Assembly (NCBI GenBank): GCA_900110395.1
Contig: FODP01000004.1
Span: 278,951-342,950 of the forward strand
DNA: 64,000 bases
Source: Rhodospirillales bacterium URHD0017
Lineage (GTDB): Bacteria; Pseudomonadota; Alphaproteobacteria; Reyranellales; Reyranellaceae
Direction of reading: 5' to 3'
Part shown: positions 16,777 to 25,587 of the stretch, in pieces
How positions within the stretch are numbered: the first letter of the stretch is position 1
How the letters are laid out: the number at the start of each line of letters is the position of its first letter
The notes under the pieces: generated by a model
The model's input: only the letters and a program-made list of their open reading frames with translations
What the model was told of the DNA's origin: nothing
Databases searched by the model: none
Translations under genes and position numbers: made by a program

Positions 16777-19700
16777 ACGTCGAGCACGTAGCGATTGTCG
16801 GCGGCGAGCCTCGCGACGAAGGCGTCGTCGTACATCGCCGCCAACGTGCGCTTGACGTCGGGCTCCATGCGCCCGCCATCGCCACAGACATAGACGATGG
16901 CGCCCTGGTCGATCAGGGCGCGCACGCGGTCGGCCTCGGCCTTCAGGAGGTCCTGCACGTAGGTCTTCTTTCCGTCGTGACGTGAGAAGGCGACATGCAG
17001 GTCAACGATACCGGCCGAGGCCTGTTCCTTGAGCTCGTCGGCATAGATGAAGTCGTGCTCGGGATGGCGGCAGCCGAAGAACAGCATCGCCGGACCCAAG
17101 GTGCGCCCCTGCGCCTTGAGCGCAGCCCGCTCGCGCAAGAAGCCGCGGAACGGCGCGAGCCCCGTGCCTGGGCCGATCATGACGATCGGCGCCGCCGGAT
17201 CGACGGGCAGGCGGAAGCCCACCTTGGTCTCCTTGACGAACGCCTGGACCGTGGCGCCGCCGGCCTGGCGCAGCAGATGGTTGGAGCAGACACCGTGATA
17301 GACGCCGGTACCCGCGCGCGCCGGCCCCTCGACCACCGCCACGGTGACCGAACAGCGATTGCCGTCGGCCATGGGCGAGGACGAGATCGAGTAGTAGCGC
17401 GGCGTCATCAGCGGCAGCATTTCCAGGAAGGCCGCAAAGGGCAGCTCGCAGGCCGGATGCTCTTCCAGAAGGTCGAGCACGGATTTGCGCTTGGCCAGGA
17501 TCTCGGCGCGGAAGCGCTCCTCGTCGAGCAGCGCCTCGAGCTTGGGTCGCGTGAAGGGGCAGCGCGTGTGCTGCGCCATGGTCTGGATCTGCTTGCGCGT
17601 CGCCGGATGCTGCAGCTCGACGAAGTCCGACAGCAGGCGATGAACGGCGATCGCCTCGCCCACCGGCAGGTTGGCGCGCCGGCCCTCGGCCGCGGCCAGC
17701 ATGACATGCGCGCCGGGCGCGAATGCGAAGCGGCGCAGCGCGCGTTCGACCAGGGCGGCGGCGTTCTGCGGCACGATGCTGAGGTGATCGCCGGCGCGGT
17801 AGCTCACGCCATCAGGCAGCAGCACTTCTATGTGCCGTGTGCTGCGCCCGGAAGCGTCGGGCTTCTGCAGCTCACGATTGGCCAGCACGCGCATGGGCAA
17901 CGCACCGGTGCCGCCGATGATGGGATTGACCGGCGGCTTGTCGACCGCCTGGACCTGGTAGAGCGGCTCCTGCGCCGCGCCGGCATCGGCCTCCAACGTT
18001 ACACCAAGCTTCTCGGCAAGCGCCGGCAACAGGGGGTCGTTCCAGGCCTGGAAGTGGCCGTCGAGGTCTTCCTTGGCGTCGCCCTCGCCACGACAATAGA
18101 TCCGCTCTGCCCCCTTGGCGGCCAGAAGCTCGTCGATCTGGCGCGGGATCGCCTGGTAGGTCGAGGCCCAGTCGCGGTTGCCGCAACCGAACACGGTGTA
18201 GCGCACACCCGACAACGCGCCGGGCGCGGCATCGCGCAAGCTCTTGATGAAGGCACCGGCATTGTCCGGCGGCCCGCCATTGTAGGAGGCGCAGACGATG
18301 GCGACGGCGCCCTCGGTCGGCAGCTTGCCGGCGTGGTCGTCGAGACCCGCCAGTGTCGTCTCGAAGCCTTGCGCCTCGCCCGAGTCGGCGATCGAGCGCG
18401 CCAGTTCCTCGGCGGTGCCCATGTTGGAGCCGAACAGCACGGTGAGCCGGGTGCCGTGGCTCTTGGCAGCCTTCTTTGGCGTCGCCTTCCTGGCCGCCGG
18501 CCGCACGGCAGCACTTACGCCCGATCCGCGCACGACGTCGGGCCGCAGCTTCACGCGCATCATCAGGCCTTCCGGCTTGATGGTGAGCGACTCCTTGATT
18601 TTCAGCTGGTAGCGCGTGTGGTCGACCAGACGGAAGCGTTGCAGGATGAGCCCCAGCACCAGGGTCGCCTCGGTCATGGCGAACTGCCGGCCGATGCAGG
18701 CGCGCTGGCCGTTGCCGAACGGCTTGAAGGCATGCCCCGGCATCTTGGACTCGCGGTCGGGCGCGAAGTTCTCGGGATCGAACACTTCAGCGCGCGGGCC
18801 CCAGACCGACTGGTCGCGATGCAGCATCGCCGTCAGCACGGTGACGAAGGTGCGTTTGCGCAGCTTGTATTTCCCGCCGATCGTCTCGTTCTGATAGGGG
18901 TAGAGGCCGAACGCCGGCGCGGTCGGCCACAGGCGAAGCGATTCCTTCAGGATCTGGCCGATATAGACGAGCTGGTTGACCTGCTGTGCGGTGGGCTTCG
19001 CATTGATGTCGCGGCCCAGCACGCGATCGACCTCCTCATAGGCCTTCTGGATCACGTGCGGGTTGTTGAGCAGGAAGTAGATGGCAAAGGACAGCATCCC
19101 GCTCGTGGTCTCGTGGCCCGCGATCAGGAAGGTGTTCATCTGGTAGCGGATGTTGACGTCGTCCAGCCGCTCGCCGCTGTGGCGGTCGACGCCGCTCAGC
19201 ATGTAGCCGAGAAGATCGGGCTTGGTCGTATCATCGGCCGGCACCTCGCGGCGCTCGCGGATGATGCGGTCGGCGATGCCGTTCATGTAGCCGACATCCT
19301 GCTCGAGCTTCTTGCGGCTCTTGCGCTGGGTGATGTCCTCCAATGGCAAGCCACGCATCTTCATCACCGCTTCGAGCGCGCGCACCAGCGATTCGACGTA
19401 GGGATGGTTGTCGCTGCGGTAGAACGAATTGAAGCGGTAGTTGAAGCCGCACAGGCCGATCGTGTCGAGGGTGAGCGCGGTCATGTCGCGCACCACGTCG
19501 ATCTCCTCGTCGGCGTTCAGCCGCTCCCACTTGGTCACGAGCTGGTCGGCAATGTCGAGCATGCCCTCGTGATAGGTCTGCATCATGCGGTGCGCGAAGG
19601 TCGGCAGCAGGATGCTGTGCGCCTTCTGCCAGTTGGGCTCCTGCGTCTCGGCGGTGAACAGCGCGTCGCCACCGAGCATGCGCACGCGGCGCAGCGAGCC

Positions 19701-19928
19701 GCGCACCGCCTTGTCGAAGCGCTTCTCGTCGCACAGCTCGGCGACCAGGTCGGCGCCCGACACCACGACCAGCGGCGTGCCCATCATGTCGAGCCAGAAG
19801 ATCGGCCCCTGCTCGCGGCTGATCCGCATCAGGTCCTGGATCGGCGCGTCGCCGTCGACGGTGAGCATGTTGCCCAGCACCGGCGTGCGCGGCGGATGGG
19901 GAATCGGATGCAGCTTGTTGCGGGCCAT
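16761..19928 (-). CDS. Self-sufficient cytochrome P450/NADPH-P450 reductase (CYP102/BM3 type)
   Basis: This 1055-residue fusion resembles P450 BM3 (1049 residues) along its whole length. The P450 half has the oxygen-activating I-helix AGHETTSG (about residue 270), ESLRLWPTAPAF and the heme loop FKPFGNGQRACIG with the axial Cys near 408. The reductase half has the FMN domain (TVLFGSNMGTAEELA), FAD motif RYYSISSSP, NADPH motif GPGTGLAPFRGF and terminal YVLDVWA. It would hydroxylate fatty-acid-like substrates in the cytoplasm using NADPH. GDALFTAETQE corresponds to the BM3 loop containing Phe87. The ATG at 19928 (MARNKLHPIPHPP) fits the family start. It overlaps the DUF445 gene. Confidence 0.96.
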   Translation of the reverse strand: MARNKLHPIPHPPRTPVLGNMLTVDGDAPIQDLMRISREQGPIFWLDMMGTPLVVVSGADLVAELCDEKRFDKAVRGSLRRVRMLGGDALFTAETQEPNWQKAHSILLPTFAHRMMQTYHEGMLDIADQLVTKWERLNADEEIDVVRDMTALTLDTIGLCGFNYRFNSFYRSDNHPYVESLVRALEAVMKMRGLPLEDITQRKSRKKLEQDVGYMNGIADRIIRERREVPADDTTKPDLLGYMLSGVDRHSGERLDDVNIRYQMNTFLIAGHETTSGMLSFAIYFLLNNPHVIQKAYEEVDRVLGRDINAKPTAQQVNQLVYIGQILKESLRLWPTAPAFGLYPYQNETIGGKYKLRKRTFVTVLTAMLHRDQSVWGPRAEVFDPENFAPDRESKMPGHAFKPFGNGQRACIGRQFAMTEATLVLGLILQRFRLVDHTRYQLKIKESLTIKPEGLMMRVKLRPDVVRGSGVSAAVRPAARKATPKKAAKSHGTRLTVLFGSNMGTAEELARSIADSGEAQGFETTLAGLDDHAGKLPTEGAVAIVCASYNGGPPDNAGAFIKSLRDAAPGALSGVRYTVFGCGNRDWASTYQAIPRQIDELLAAKGAERIYCRGEGDAKEDLDGHFQAWNDPLLPALAEKLGVTLEADAGAAQEPLYQVQAVDKPPVNPIIGGTGALPMRVLANRELQKPDASGRSTRHIEVLLPDGVSYRAGDHLSIVPQNAAALVERALRRFAFAPGAHVMLAAAEGRRANLPVGEAIAVHRLLSDFVELQHPATRKQIQTMAQHTRCPFTRPKLEALLDEERFRAEILAKRKSVLDLLEEHPACELPFAAFLEMLPLMTPRYYSISSSPMADGNRCSVTVAVVEGPARAGTGVYHGVCSNHLLRQAGGATVQAFVKETKVGFRLPVDPAAPIVMIGPGTGLAPFRGFLRERAALKAQGRTLGPAMLFFGCRHPEHDFIYADELKEQASAGIVDLHVAFSRHDGKKTYVQDLLKAEADRVRALIDQGAIVYVCGDGGRMEPDVKRTLAAMYDDAFVARLAADNRYVLDVWASS

Positions 19929-20045
19929 TGGCCGGTCGGTCCTTCCGTGCTTGCCTGCCATATTGCCCCGCCGCGTTGCGAGGCGAAACACTCCCGTTGG
20001 CATTCTGGCGTATAGTTCACTGTCGCGTCTTTGCAGGAGGAAACA

Positions 20046-20933
20046 GTGAAGGTCGGATTCATCGGCGTCGGCAACATGGGCGGTCCCATGTGCCGCAATA
20101 TCGTCAAGCGCAGCAACCACCAGGTGACGGTGTTCGACCTGAATGCCGCCGCGGTGAAGACCTGCACCGATCTCGGCGCGACCGCCGCCAAATCGATCGC
20201 CGAGGTCACCAAGGGCGCCGACGTGGTCATGACCTCGCTGCCCATGCCCAAGGATGTCGAGGCCGTCACCCTGGGCGACGGCGGCATCCTGGCCACGATC
20301 AGCAAGGGCCAGACCTACATCGATCTCAGCACCAACGCGCCGTCGATGGTGAAGAAGGTCGGCGCGGCGATGGCGGCCAAGGGCATCGCCATGCTCGACG
20401 CGCCGGTCAGCGGCGGCACCGTGGGCGCCGAGGCGGCGACCATCGCCATCATGGTGGGCGGCGACAAGAAGGTGTTCGACGATGCCCTGCCGGTGCTGCA
20501 GTCGTTCAGCGCCAACGTGATCCACATGGGCGAGCTCGGCACCGGCACGGTGGCCAAGCTGGTGAACAACATGCTCGCCTTTTGCAACGCCGCGGCGGCG
20601 GCCGAGGGCCTGATGCTCGGCGTCACCGCCGGCCTCGATCCGAAGAAGCTGATCCAGGTCGTGTCCAGCTCGAGCGGCAACTCCAACGCCTTCAAGAGCC
20701 TGTCGGAGCGGTCGCTGAGCGGTGACTTCAAGGCGAGCTTCGCGCTCGACCTCGCCTACAAGGACCTGCATCTCGCCCTCGAGCTCGGCGACGAGCTGGG
20801 CGTGCCGCTGCCGCAGGGCTCCTCGACCCACAACCTCCAGCGCCTGGCCCGCGGCATGAAGCTCGGATCGAGCGACAGCTCGTCGATCCTGCGCGTCTAC
20901 GAGACGGCGCTGGGGCGGACTGTCAAGCCGTGA
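20046..20933 (+). CDS. NAD(P)-dependent oxidoreductase, 3-hydroxyisobutyrate dehydrogenase family
   Basis: This 295-residue beta-hydroxyacid dehydrogenase has the Rossmann motif GFIGVGNMGGPM, the substrate-binding APVSGGTVGAEAATIAIMVGG region and the catalytic Lys171 in AKLVNNML. Substrate could be 3-hydroxyisobutyrate, tartronate semialdehyde or a related acid. GTG at 20046 is chosen because AGGAGG lies exactly 5 bases upstream. The stop overlaps the next gene's GTG (GTGA). It is divergent from the P450 gene. Confidence 0.93.
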   Translation: MKVGFIGVGNMGGPMCRNIVKRSNHQVTVFDLNAAAVKTCTDLGATAAKSIAEVTKGADVVMTSLPMPKDVEAVTLGDGGILATISKGQTYIDLSTNAPSMVKKVGAAMAAKGIAMLDAPVSGGTVGAEAATIAIMVGGDKKVFDDALPVLQSFSANVIHMGELGTGTVAKLVNNMLAFCNAAAAAEGLMLGVTAGLDPKKLIQVVSSSSGNSNAFKSLSERSLSGDFKASFALDLAYKDLHLALELGDELGVPLPQGSSTHNLQRLARGMKLGSSDSSSILRVYETALGRTVKP

Positions 20934-22192
20934 TCGAGGTCGCCCTCGAACGCTCGCGCGGTTCGGTACTCGACCGGATCGCGCAGGCGTTCCGGCAGCG
21001 CGACCCCTACTACGATGCGCGCTGGATGCCGTTGAATGCCCGGCGAAAGGACCTCAACGACATCCTCGCCGATCTGCTGAAGAAGGGCCATCCGATGGAA
21101 TGCGCCCTCCAGCACTTCTACGAAGCCAAGTGGCTGATCAACTACAGCGACGATTGGGCTCGCGCCTCTGCGGCGCTGGATGAGTGCGAAAAGAGCCTGC
21201 AGGACATCGAGCAGCCGCGCATCAAGCAAGGCGCCGACGGCTCCTGGGGAGCCTGCTGCCGCGAATGGTATCGCAAGCTCGAGCCGACCATCGATGCCCT
21301 GCAGGAAAGGGAGGCGGCGACCGACCGGCTGGAGCCCCTGGCCTTCATGAGCTTCCTGCAGAAGCCGGCGAATGTCGTTGGGCTGCTCCGGGCCCTCAGC
21401 ATCAGCGACATCGTTGCGACCGGACGCAACCTGCGCGACGAGCAGAACGCCCTGTTGACGGCGCTCGGCCAGCTCATCTTCAAGGACGGACTGCGCAAGC
21501 TGCTGGTCTGCCGGCCACAGCTGAAGTTCACGGTCTCGCAGGAGCTCGAGGAAACTTTCATCGACTACCTCTGGGGCCTTCAGCAGAAGCAGACCGGCTA
21601 TTGGGGACCGTCCTACAAGTTCGATGATGGCATCGTTACCGTGCCGGACATCTCGTTCACCTTCCACGTCGTCCACTACTACATGGACAACACAGCCAGG
21701 ATCGCGCCCAACCTCGACAAGATGGTGGCGACCACGCTCGCCATAAAACACGAGACCTATCCGAACGGCTGGCTCGAAAAGGACGGCAACTTCTCCGACC
21801 ACAACAACTACGACATCGTGACCCTGCTCGATTGCGGCTGGAAGGCAGCGTCGTGGAAGCAGCGCGAGGTGATTCGGCACGAAATACAGGCCCTGCTCGA
21901 CTGGTGCCTCACACGATCGCTGCGGGATGATCACTTCGGCAAGGAAAAGACGATCGACGGCTACTACTACGGCGTCCGCTTCCTGGACCGCATCGGCTTC
22001 TGGGACAACGCCAAACGTTTCTGGCTGAGCGACGACATCTCCTTGCCCAATGGTTGCCCGTCACCCGAGAAGATCCGCGAGCGGCTGCTGCAGGGCTTCA
22101 AGGCTGTCGACGATGGTTCGGAGTACTGCGAGACCATCAGGCAGATCCTGACCGGCGAGCCACCAGTCCCCGACGCCTGCGGGCGGCTATGA
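20930..22192 (+). CDS. Unknown 420-residue protein, possible alpha-helical toroid
   Basis: I do not recognise this protein. It is 420 residues, without signal peptide or membrane segments, rich in Trp, Tyr and Asp, and mostly helical. Segments such as KQTGYWGPSYKF, ETYPNGWLEKDGNFSDHNNYDI and KTIDGYYYGVRFLDRIGFWD recur at helix ends and resemble the aromatic-Gly-Asp loops of alpha/alpha-toroid proteins (terpene-cyclase or glycosidase-like scaffolds), which is a weak inference. It overlaps the dehydrogenase stop by four bases (GTGA) and the phosphatase start by four bases (ATGA), so the three are probably translated together. Confidence 0.78.
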   Translation: MIEVALERSRGSVLDRIAQAFRQRDPYYDARWMPLNARRKDLNDILADLLKKGHPMECALQHFYEAKWLINYSDDWARASAALDECEKSLQDIEQPRIKQGADGSWGACCREWYRKLEPTIDALQEREAATDRLEPLAFMSFLQKPANVVGLLRALSISDIVATGRNLRDEQNALLTALGQLIFKDGLRKLLVCRPQLKFTVSQELEETFIDYLWGLQQKQTGYWGPSYKFDDGIVTVPDISFTFHVVHYYMDNTARIAPNLDKMVATTLAIKHETYPNGWLEKDGNFSDHNNYDIVTLLDCGWKAASWKQREVIRHEIQALLDWCLTRSLRDDHFGKEKTIDGYYYGVRFLDRIGFWDNAKRFWLSDDISLPNGCPSPEKIRERLLQGFKAVDDGSEYCETIRQILTGEPPVPDACGRL

Positions 22193-22773
22193 GCGGCCGG
22201 AGCCCAGGCTTCCCGTTGACGCGGCGTTCGCTCGGCGCATTCGTCGGGATGCCGCTTGCCTTCGCTTCCGCGCGCTCCGCAGATCCATGGTCGGCCTTGC
22301 GCGGCGCGGGACACGTCGCGCTGATCCGGCACGCCTCCGCGCCCGGCGTGCTCGATCCGCCGGACTTCAAGCTCGACGACTGCTCGACCCAGCGCAACCT
22401 CTCGGCTGAAGGCCGCGCCCAGGCGATCCGTATGGGCGACCTCTTGCGCGCCAACGGCATCGCGGCCGCGCGCATCCATTCGAGCCAATGGTGCCGCTGC
22501 CTCGATACCGCGACGCTGATGAAGCTGGGCGAGGTCACCCAGCAGCCGCTGCTCAACTACTTCGGTCAGGACCAGGCGCGCCGATCACCGCAGCTCGAAG
22601 CCCTGCGCGCCTGGATCGCGCGGCTGGAGCTTGCGCAACCGACGCTGCTGGTGACGCATCAGGTCGTGATTTCAGACATCACCCAGTCGGCCGCGCAGGA
22701 CGGAGAGATCTTCGTGCTGCGTCGCGAGGCCGACGGACGGCTCGTCGTCGTCGGCCGCCAGTCGACCATGTGA
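22189..22773 (+). CDS. Histidine phosphatase family protein, exported
   Basis: This 194-residue protein has an N-terminal signal with a twin-arginine-like TRRSLG, then the histidine phosphatase core: ALIRHAS (Arg47, His48) as the RHG motif, SSQWCRCLDTA as the second conserved block and LLVTHQVVISDI containing the second His. The catalytic Gly of RHG is replaced by Ala, a tolerated variation in this superfamily. It probably removes phosphate from a small periplasmic substrate. It is convergent with, and directly abuts, the next hydrolase gene. Confidence 0.87.
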   Translation: MSGRSPGFPLTRRSLGAFVGMPLAFASARSADPWSALRGAGHVALIRHASAPGVLDPPDFKLDDCSTQRNLSAEGRAQAIRMGDLLRANGIAAARIHSSQWCRCLDTATLMKLGEVTQQPLLNYFGQDQARRSPQLEALRAWIARLELAQPTLLVTHQVVISDITQSAAQDGEIFVLRREADGRLVVVGRQSTM

Positions 22774-23370
22774 TCAGGCGAGGTGCCGCTCGATCAGCGG
22801 CGCCAGCTCGGCAGCGTGTGTCTGGGCGACGTCGTGGTCGCCGCCCGACACGACGTGCAGTCGCGCGCCGGGAATGCGCTCCGCGAGATGACGACCGACG
22901 GCCGCCGGGCTGATGGCATCGGCATCGCCCCACAACAGCAGCGTCGGCGCGGTGATCTTCTCGACGGGCAGGAACATCGATACCGACCGGTCGGTGACCC
23001 ATGGGGCGGCATTGGGGAAGAGCTCGCGGTATTCGGGCCGCCAGTCGATGGCGCCGAACTTGGCCATGTCCACGCCACCGGACGTCACGGTGAGCACCAG
23101 CCGGCGCACGAGCTGCGGATGCTTGATCGCCAAAGTGGAGGCGATCACGCCACCCATCGATTGCGCGACCAGGTCGACCGGCCCATCCATCCTAGCCTCG
23201 ACCATGCGCACAAGATCGTCCCAGCCACGCACGTTCGGATCGTGCGGCTGTTTGCCGAGCCCGGGCCAGCCGAAATATTCCTTCGGCCAGGACGAGGGCA
23301 GCAGCGTACCGGCCGGTTTCCAGAAATCCGGCGAAGCGCCCGAGCCGGGCAAAAACAGGATTTTCGTCAT
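22774..23370 (-). CDS. Alpha/beta hydrolase
   Basis: This compact 198-residue hydrolase has the nucleophile elbow AQSMGG (Ser71), a candidate Asp in LLWGDADAISP and a candidate His in VVSGGDHDVAQT. The N terminus LFLPGSGASPDFW supplies the oxyanion hole. The lid region is short. The start overlaps the stop of the GST gene by four bases (ATGA), which indicates co-translation. The substrate is unknown. Confidence 0.88.
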   Translation of the reverse strand: MTKILFLPGSGASPDFWKPAGTLLPSSWPKEYFGWPGLGKQPHDPNVRGWDDLVRMVEARMDGPVDLVAQSMGGVIASTLAIKHPQLVRRLVLTVTSGGVDMAKFGAIDWRPEYRELFPNAAPWVTDRSVSMFLPVEKITAPTLLLWGDADAISPAAVGRHLAERIPGARLHVVSGGDHDVAQTHAAELAPLIERHLA

Positions 23371-24044
23371 GCCGCAAGCCTCTCCAGGAACGCCGGCAGT
23401 TTGCGGCCTTGGCTGACCAGATAGCGGCCCATGGCGCCCGCCACCTGGCGCACCGCAGGTCGTGCGCTCATGCGATCGCGCCAGGCCTGCAGCCTGGGAT
23501 GGGCGTCGGTCATCGGCGCGCCCATGCGATCGCCGAAGATCTGCGCCATGTAGAAGGCGATGTCGGCATAGGAGTAGCTGCCGGCCAACCACTCCTTGTC
23601 GCCCATGGCCTTCTCCGTGCGATCATAGAAGGCAAGCGCGGCGGCGCGTGCCTCGATGGCGGCGGGATCGTCGGGCGTGCCCTGCAGGCCCATCAGGCGG
23701 ACGATCGGCGGGAAATAGACCTCGTCGGACTTGTGCTCGAGCAGGCGGGCACGGGCGCGCGCCTTGGGCTCGGCGGGCCACAGCGCGGGATCCGGCTTGA
23801 TCGTCTCGAAGTACTCGAAGATCTGCGTCGAATCGAAGATTTCCAGATCGCCCCCAGGGCCGTCATCGATCAAAACGGGCACCTGGCGCTTGGGATTGAT
23901 GCGCAGCACCTCGGGATGCTTGGGCTGGTACAGTGTCTTCATCTCGAAGGGCACCATGACGAGCTCGAAGGCGAGCCCCTTCTCATGGGCTGCAATCTCG
24001 GCCTTGGCGCCGAACATGCTGAGCGGTCCGGAAAAAAGCTTCAT
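23367..24044 (-). CDS. Glutathione S-transferase family protein
   Basis: This 225-residue GST has LFSGPLSMFGAKAEIAAHEKGLAF at the N terminus (Ser candidate near residue 5-9), the cis-Pro segment NPKRQVPVLID, the glutathione-contact FDSTQIFEYFE and a C-terminal WLAGSYSYADIAFYM capping box. Like the GST at 1585-2205 it probably works on reactive electrophiles. It is co-translated with the downstream hydrolase and is divergent from the serine hydrolase gene, with 56 bases between the starts. Confidence 0.91.
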   Translation of the reverse strand: MKLFSGPLSMFGAKAEIAAHEKGLAFELVMVPFEMKTLYQPKHPEVLRINPKRQVPVLIDDGPGGDLEIFDSTQIFEYFETIKPDPALWPAEPKARARARLLEHKSDEVYFPPIVRLMGLQGTPDDPAAIEARAAALAFYDRTEKAMGDKEWLAGSYSYADIAFYMAQIFGDRMGAPMTDAHPRLQAWRDRMSARPAVRQVAGAMGRYLVSQGRKLPAFLERLAA

Positions 24045-24100
24045 GGGAAAACGCTAACACGCGCTTGTCGGCACTCGCACACGACGTAAGCTAGGTCTGG

Positions 24101-25237
24101 ATGACAAAGTCTCTCATGCTGTTCCTGGCGCTGCTCGCGCTCAGCCTGCCGGCGTCGGCACAGGACACCAAGGTCTGCGGTGCGCCGGTATCGTTGAACG
24201 ACGGCTGGACCATCGCCGGCCAGGCCGAGGTCGGCCTCGACCCGGCAAAGCTCTGCCAGCTCGATGATTTCATCGCGCAATGGCCGAAGGCCAACATCCA
24301 TGCCGTCGTCGTGGTGCGCAACGGCAAGCTCGTCATGGAGCGCTACTTCGCGGGTGAGGACGAGCGCTGGGGCGACAAGCTCGGCCACGTCACCTACGGC
24401 CCCGAGATGAAGCACGACCTGCGCTCGATCTCCAAGAGCGTCACCTCCCTGCTGGTCGGCATCGCCTTGAGCGAAGGCAAGTTCCCCGCCCTGGATTCCT
24501 CGGTGTTCGACGCCTTCCCCGACTACGCCGACCTCAAGACGCCCGAGAAGGCGCGCATCACCTTCCGCGATCTCCTGACGATGTCGGCGGGACTGGCGTG
24601 GGAAGAGAACCTGCCGTGGAACGATCCGCGCAACAACGAGCGCGAGTTGATCATGGCGGCTGACCCCTTCCGTTACACTCTCTCCCAGCCGGCCGCCTTT
24701 CCCCCGGGCACGGTCTACGCCTATTCGGGCGGCGGCACGTCGCTGCTCGGCGAGACGCTGATCCGGTCGACCGGCCGGCCGCTGCGCGACTACGCCCGCG
24801 AAAAACTCTTCCAGCCCATCGACGCACCCGATTTTGAATGGCTCGATGCCGGCGTCAGCGGCAAGCTCGGCGCTTTCGGCAGCCTGCGCATGCGGCCGCG
24901 CGATGCCGCCAAGCTTGGCCGCCTGCTGCTGACCGACGGCCAGTGGAACGGCAAGCAGGTGATACCGGCGGGTTGGGCTGCCGAGTCGACCAAGCCGCGC
25001 CTCAACGGCGAAAGCCTGTTCTTCTACGGTTATCAATGGTGGCTCGGCCGTTCCTTCCGCAATGGCGGCGAACTCACCTGGACGGCCGGCGTCGGTCTCG
25101 GCGGCCAACGCCTCTATGTCGTGCCCGCGCTCGATCTCGTGGTCATGATCAATGCCGGCCACTATCGCGATGGCCTGCAGGGCACCATCCCGTCCGGCAT
25201 CTTCAACCGGGTCGTGCTGCCGGCTGTGAAAGACTAG
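24101..25237 (+). CDS. Serine hydrolase (class C beta-lactamase-like)
   Basis: This 378-residue exported protein has a signal peptide (cleavage after about SASAQ, residue 21) and the penicillin-binding/class C beta-lactamase fold: SISK (Ser109, Lys112) as SxxK, Tyr-Ser-Gly in VYAYSGGGTS as the YxN-equivalent, and a C-terminal TAGVGLGGQ region near the third motif. The family also includes esterases, D-aminopeptidases and cell-wall DD-peptidases, so an antibiotic-resistance role should not be assumed. Its 5' end is 56 bases from the divergent GST. Confidence 0.9.
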   Translation: MTKSLMLFLALLALSLPASAQDTKVCGAPVSLNDGWTIAGQAEVGLDPAKLCQLDDFIAQWPKANIHAVVVVRNGKLVMERYFAGEDERWGDKLGHVTYGPEMKHDLRSISKSVTSLLVGIALSEGKFPALDSSVFDAFPDYADLKTPEKARITFRDLLTMSAGLAWEENLPWNDPRNNERELIMAADPFRYTLSQPAAFPPGTVYAYSGGGTSLLGETLIRSTGRPLRDYAREKLFQPIDAPDFEWLDAGVSGKLGAFGSLRMRPRDAAKLGRLLLTDGQWNGKQVIPAGWAAESTKPRLNGESLFFYGYQWWLGRSFRNGGELTWTAGVGLGGQRLYVVPALDLVVMINAGHYRDGLQGTIPSGIFNRVVLPAVKD

Positions 25238-25282
25238 TTCCTGGCCCCAGGCTGCGGATCAGCTCCAGCAGCGCACGGGGTG

Positions 25283-25298
25283 TGTTTCACGTGAAACA
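25283..25298. other. parS chromosome-segregation site
   Basis: TGTTTCACGTGAAACA, the 16-base perfect palindrome bound by ParB, is present without mismatch. In alphaproteobacteria and Firmicutes such sites cluster near the chromosome origin, where ParB loads and spreads. No parA or parB gene is in this window. This is the only perfect copy I found here. Confidence 0.93.
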
Positions 25299-25308
25299 AC
25301 CCCAGTTA

Positions 25309-25337
25309 TTGACAAGCACTGGAGTACTGTCTACCCT
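25309..25337 (+). promoter_or_regulatory. Candidate sigma70 promoter
   Basis: TTGACA (25309-25314, perfect -35) is followed after exactly 17 bases by TACCCT (25332-25337, moderate -10). No coding gene begins downstream on this strand, so it would drive an RNA antisense to the end of the NRAMP gene. The call rests on this motif pair alone. Confidence 0.4.
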
Positions 25338-25587
25338 TGGACCCGCTGCCGCTCTATGCATCGTTCATCCGAGACGTTGGAAGTGGGAATCTCCAGGGAT
25401 CCCGTGCCGCGCGTGCACGGGCTCCTCGGGGGCCCCGCCGCGACGTCGCGCGTGTGTCCGCCGCGGGTGCTCCTGCTTCAATCCATAGGGGCTCCGCCTT
25501 CCGCGCCACACCACGCTCTCTGTCGGAAATACCGGAAATGCCGGAAAGTCCGATTTCCGCTGGCAGTGCATGCATCGCGGACGATCG

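Larger units (their letters stand above)
25238..25587. other. 350-base intergenic region between convergent genes
   Basis: No protein gene with convincing start, codon use or family similarity is present. The stretch holds a perfect parS site (25283-25298), a promoter-like pair (25309-25337), a GC hairpin CCCGTGC/GCACGGG around 25400-25420 and a run of CGGAAAT-like repeats near 25523-25550. A non-coding RNA is possible. Confidence 0.6.

Noticed and set aside
22189..22773. Histidine phosphatase considered inactive because RHG reads Arg-His-Ala
   Set aside because: The arginine and both histidines are present; the Gly-to-Ala change is found in active superfamily members.
24101..25237. Beta-lactamase resistance gene
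   Set aside because: Only the serine-hydrolase core is visible; many such proteins are esterases or peptidases, so resistance cannot be claimed.
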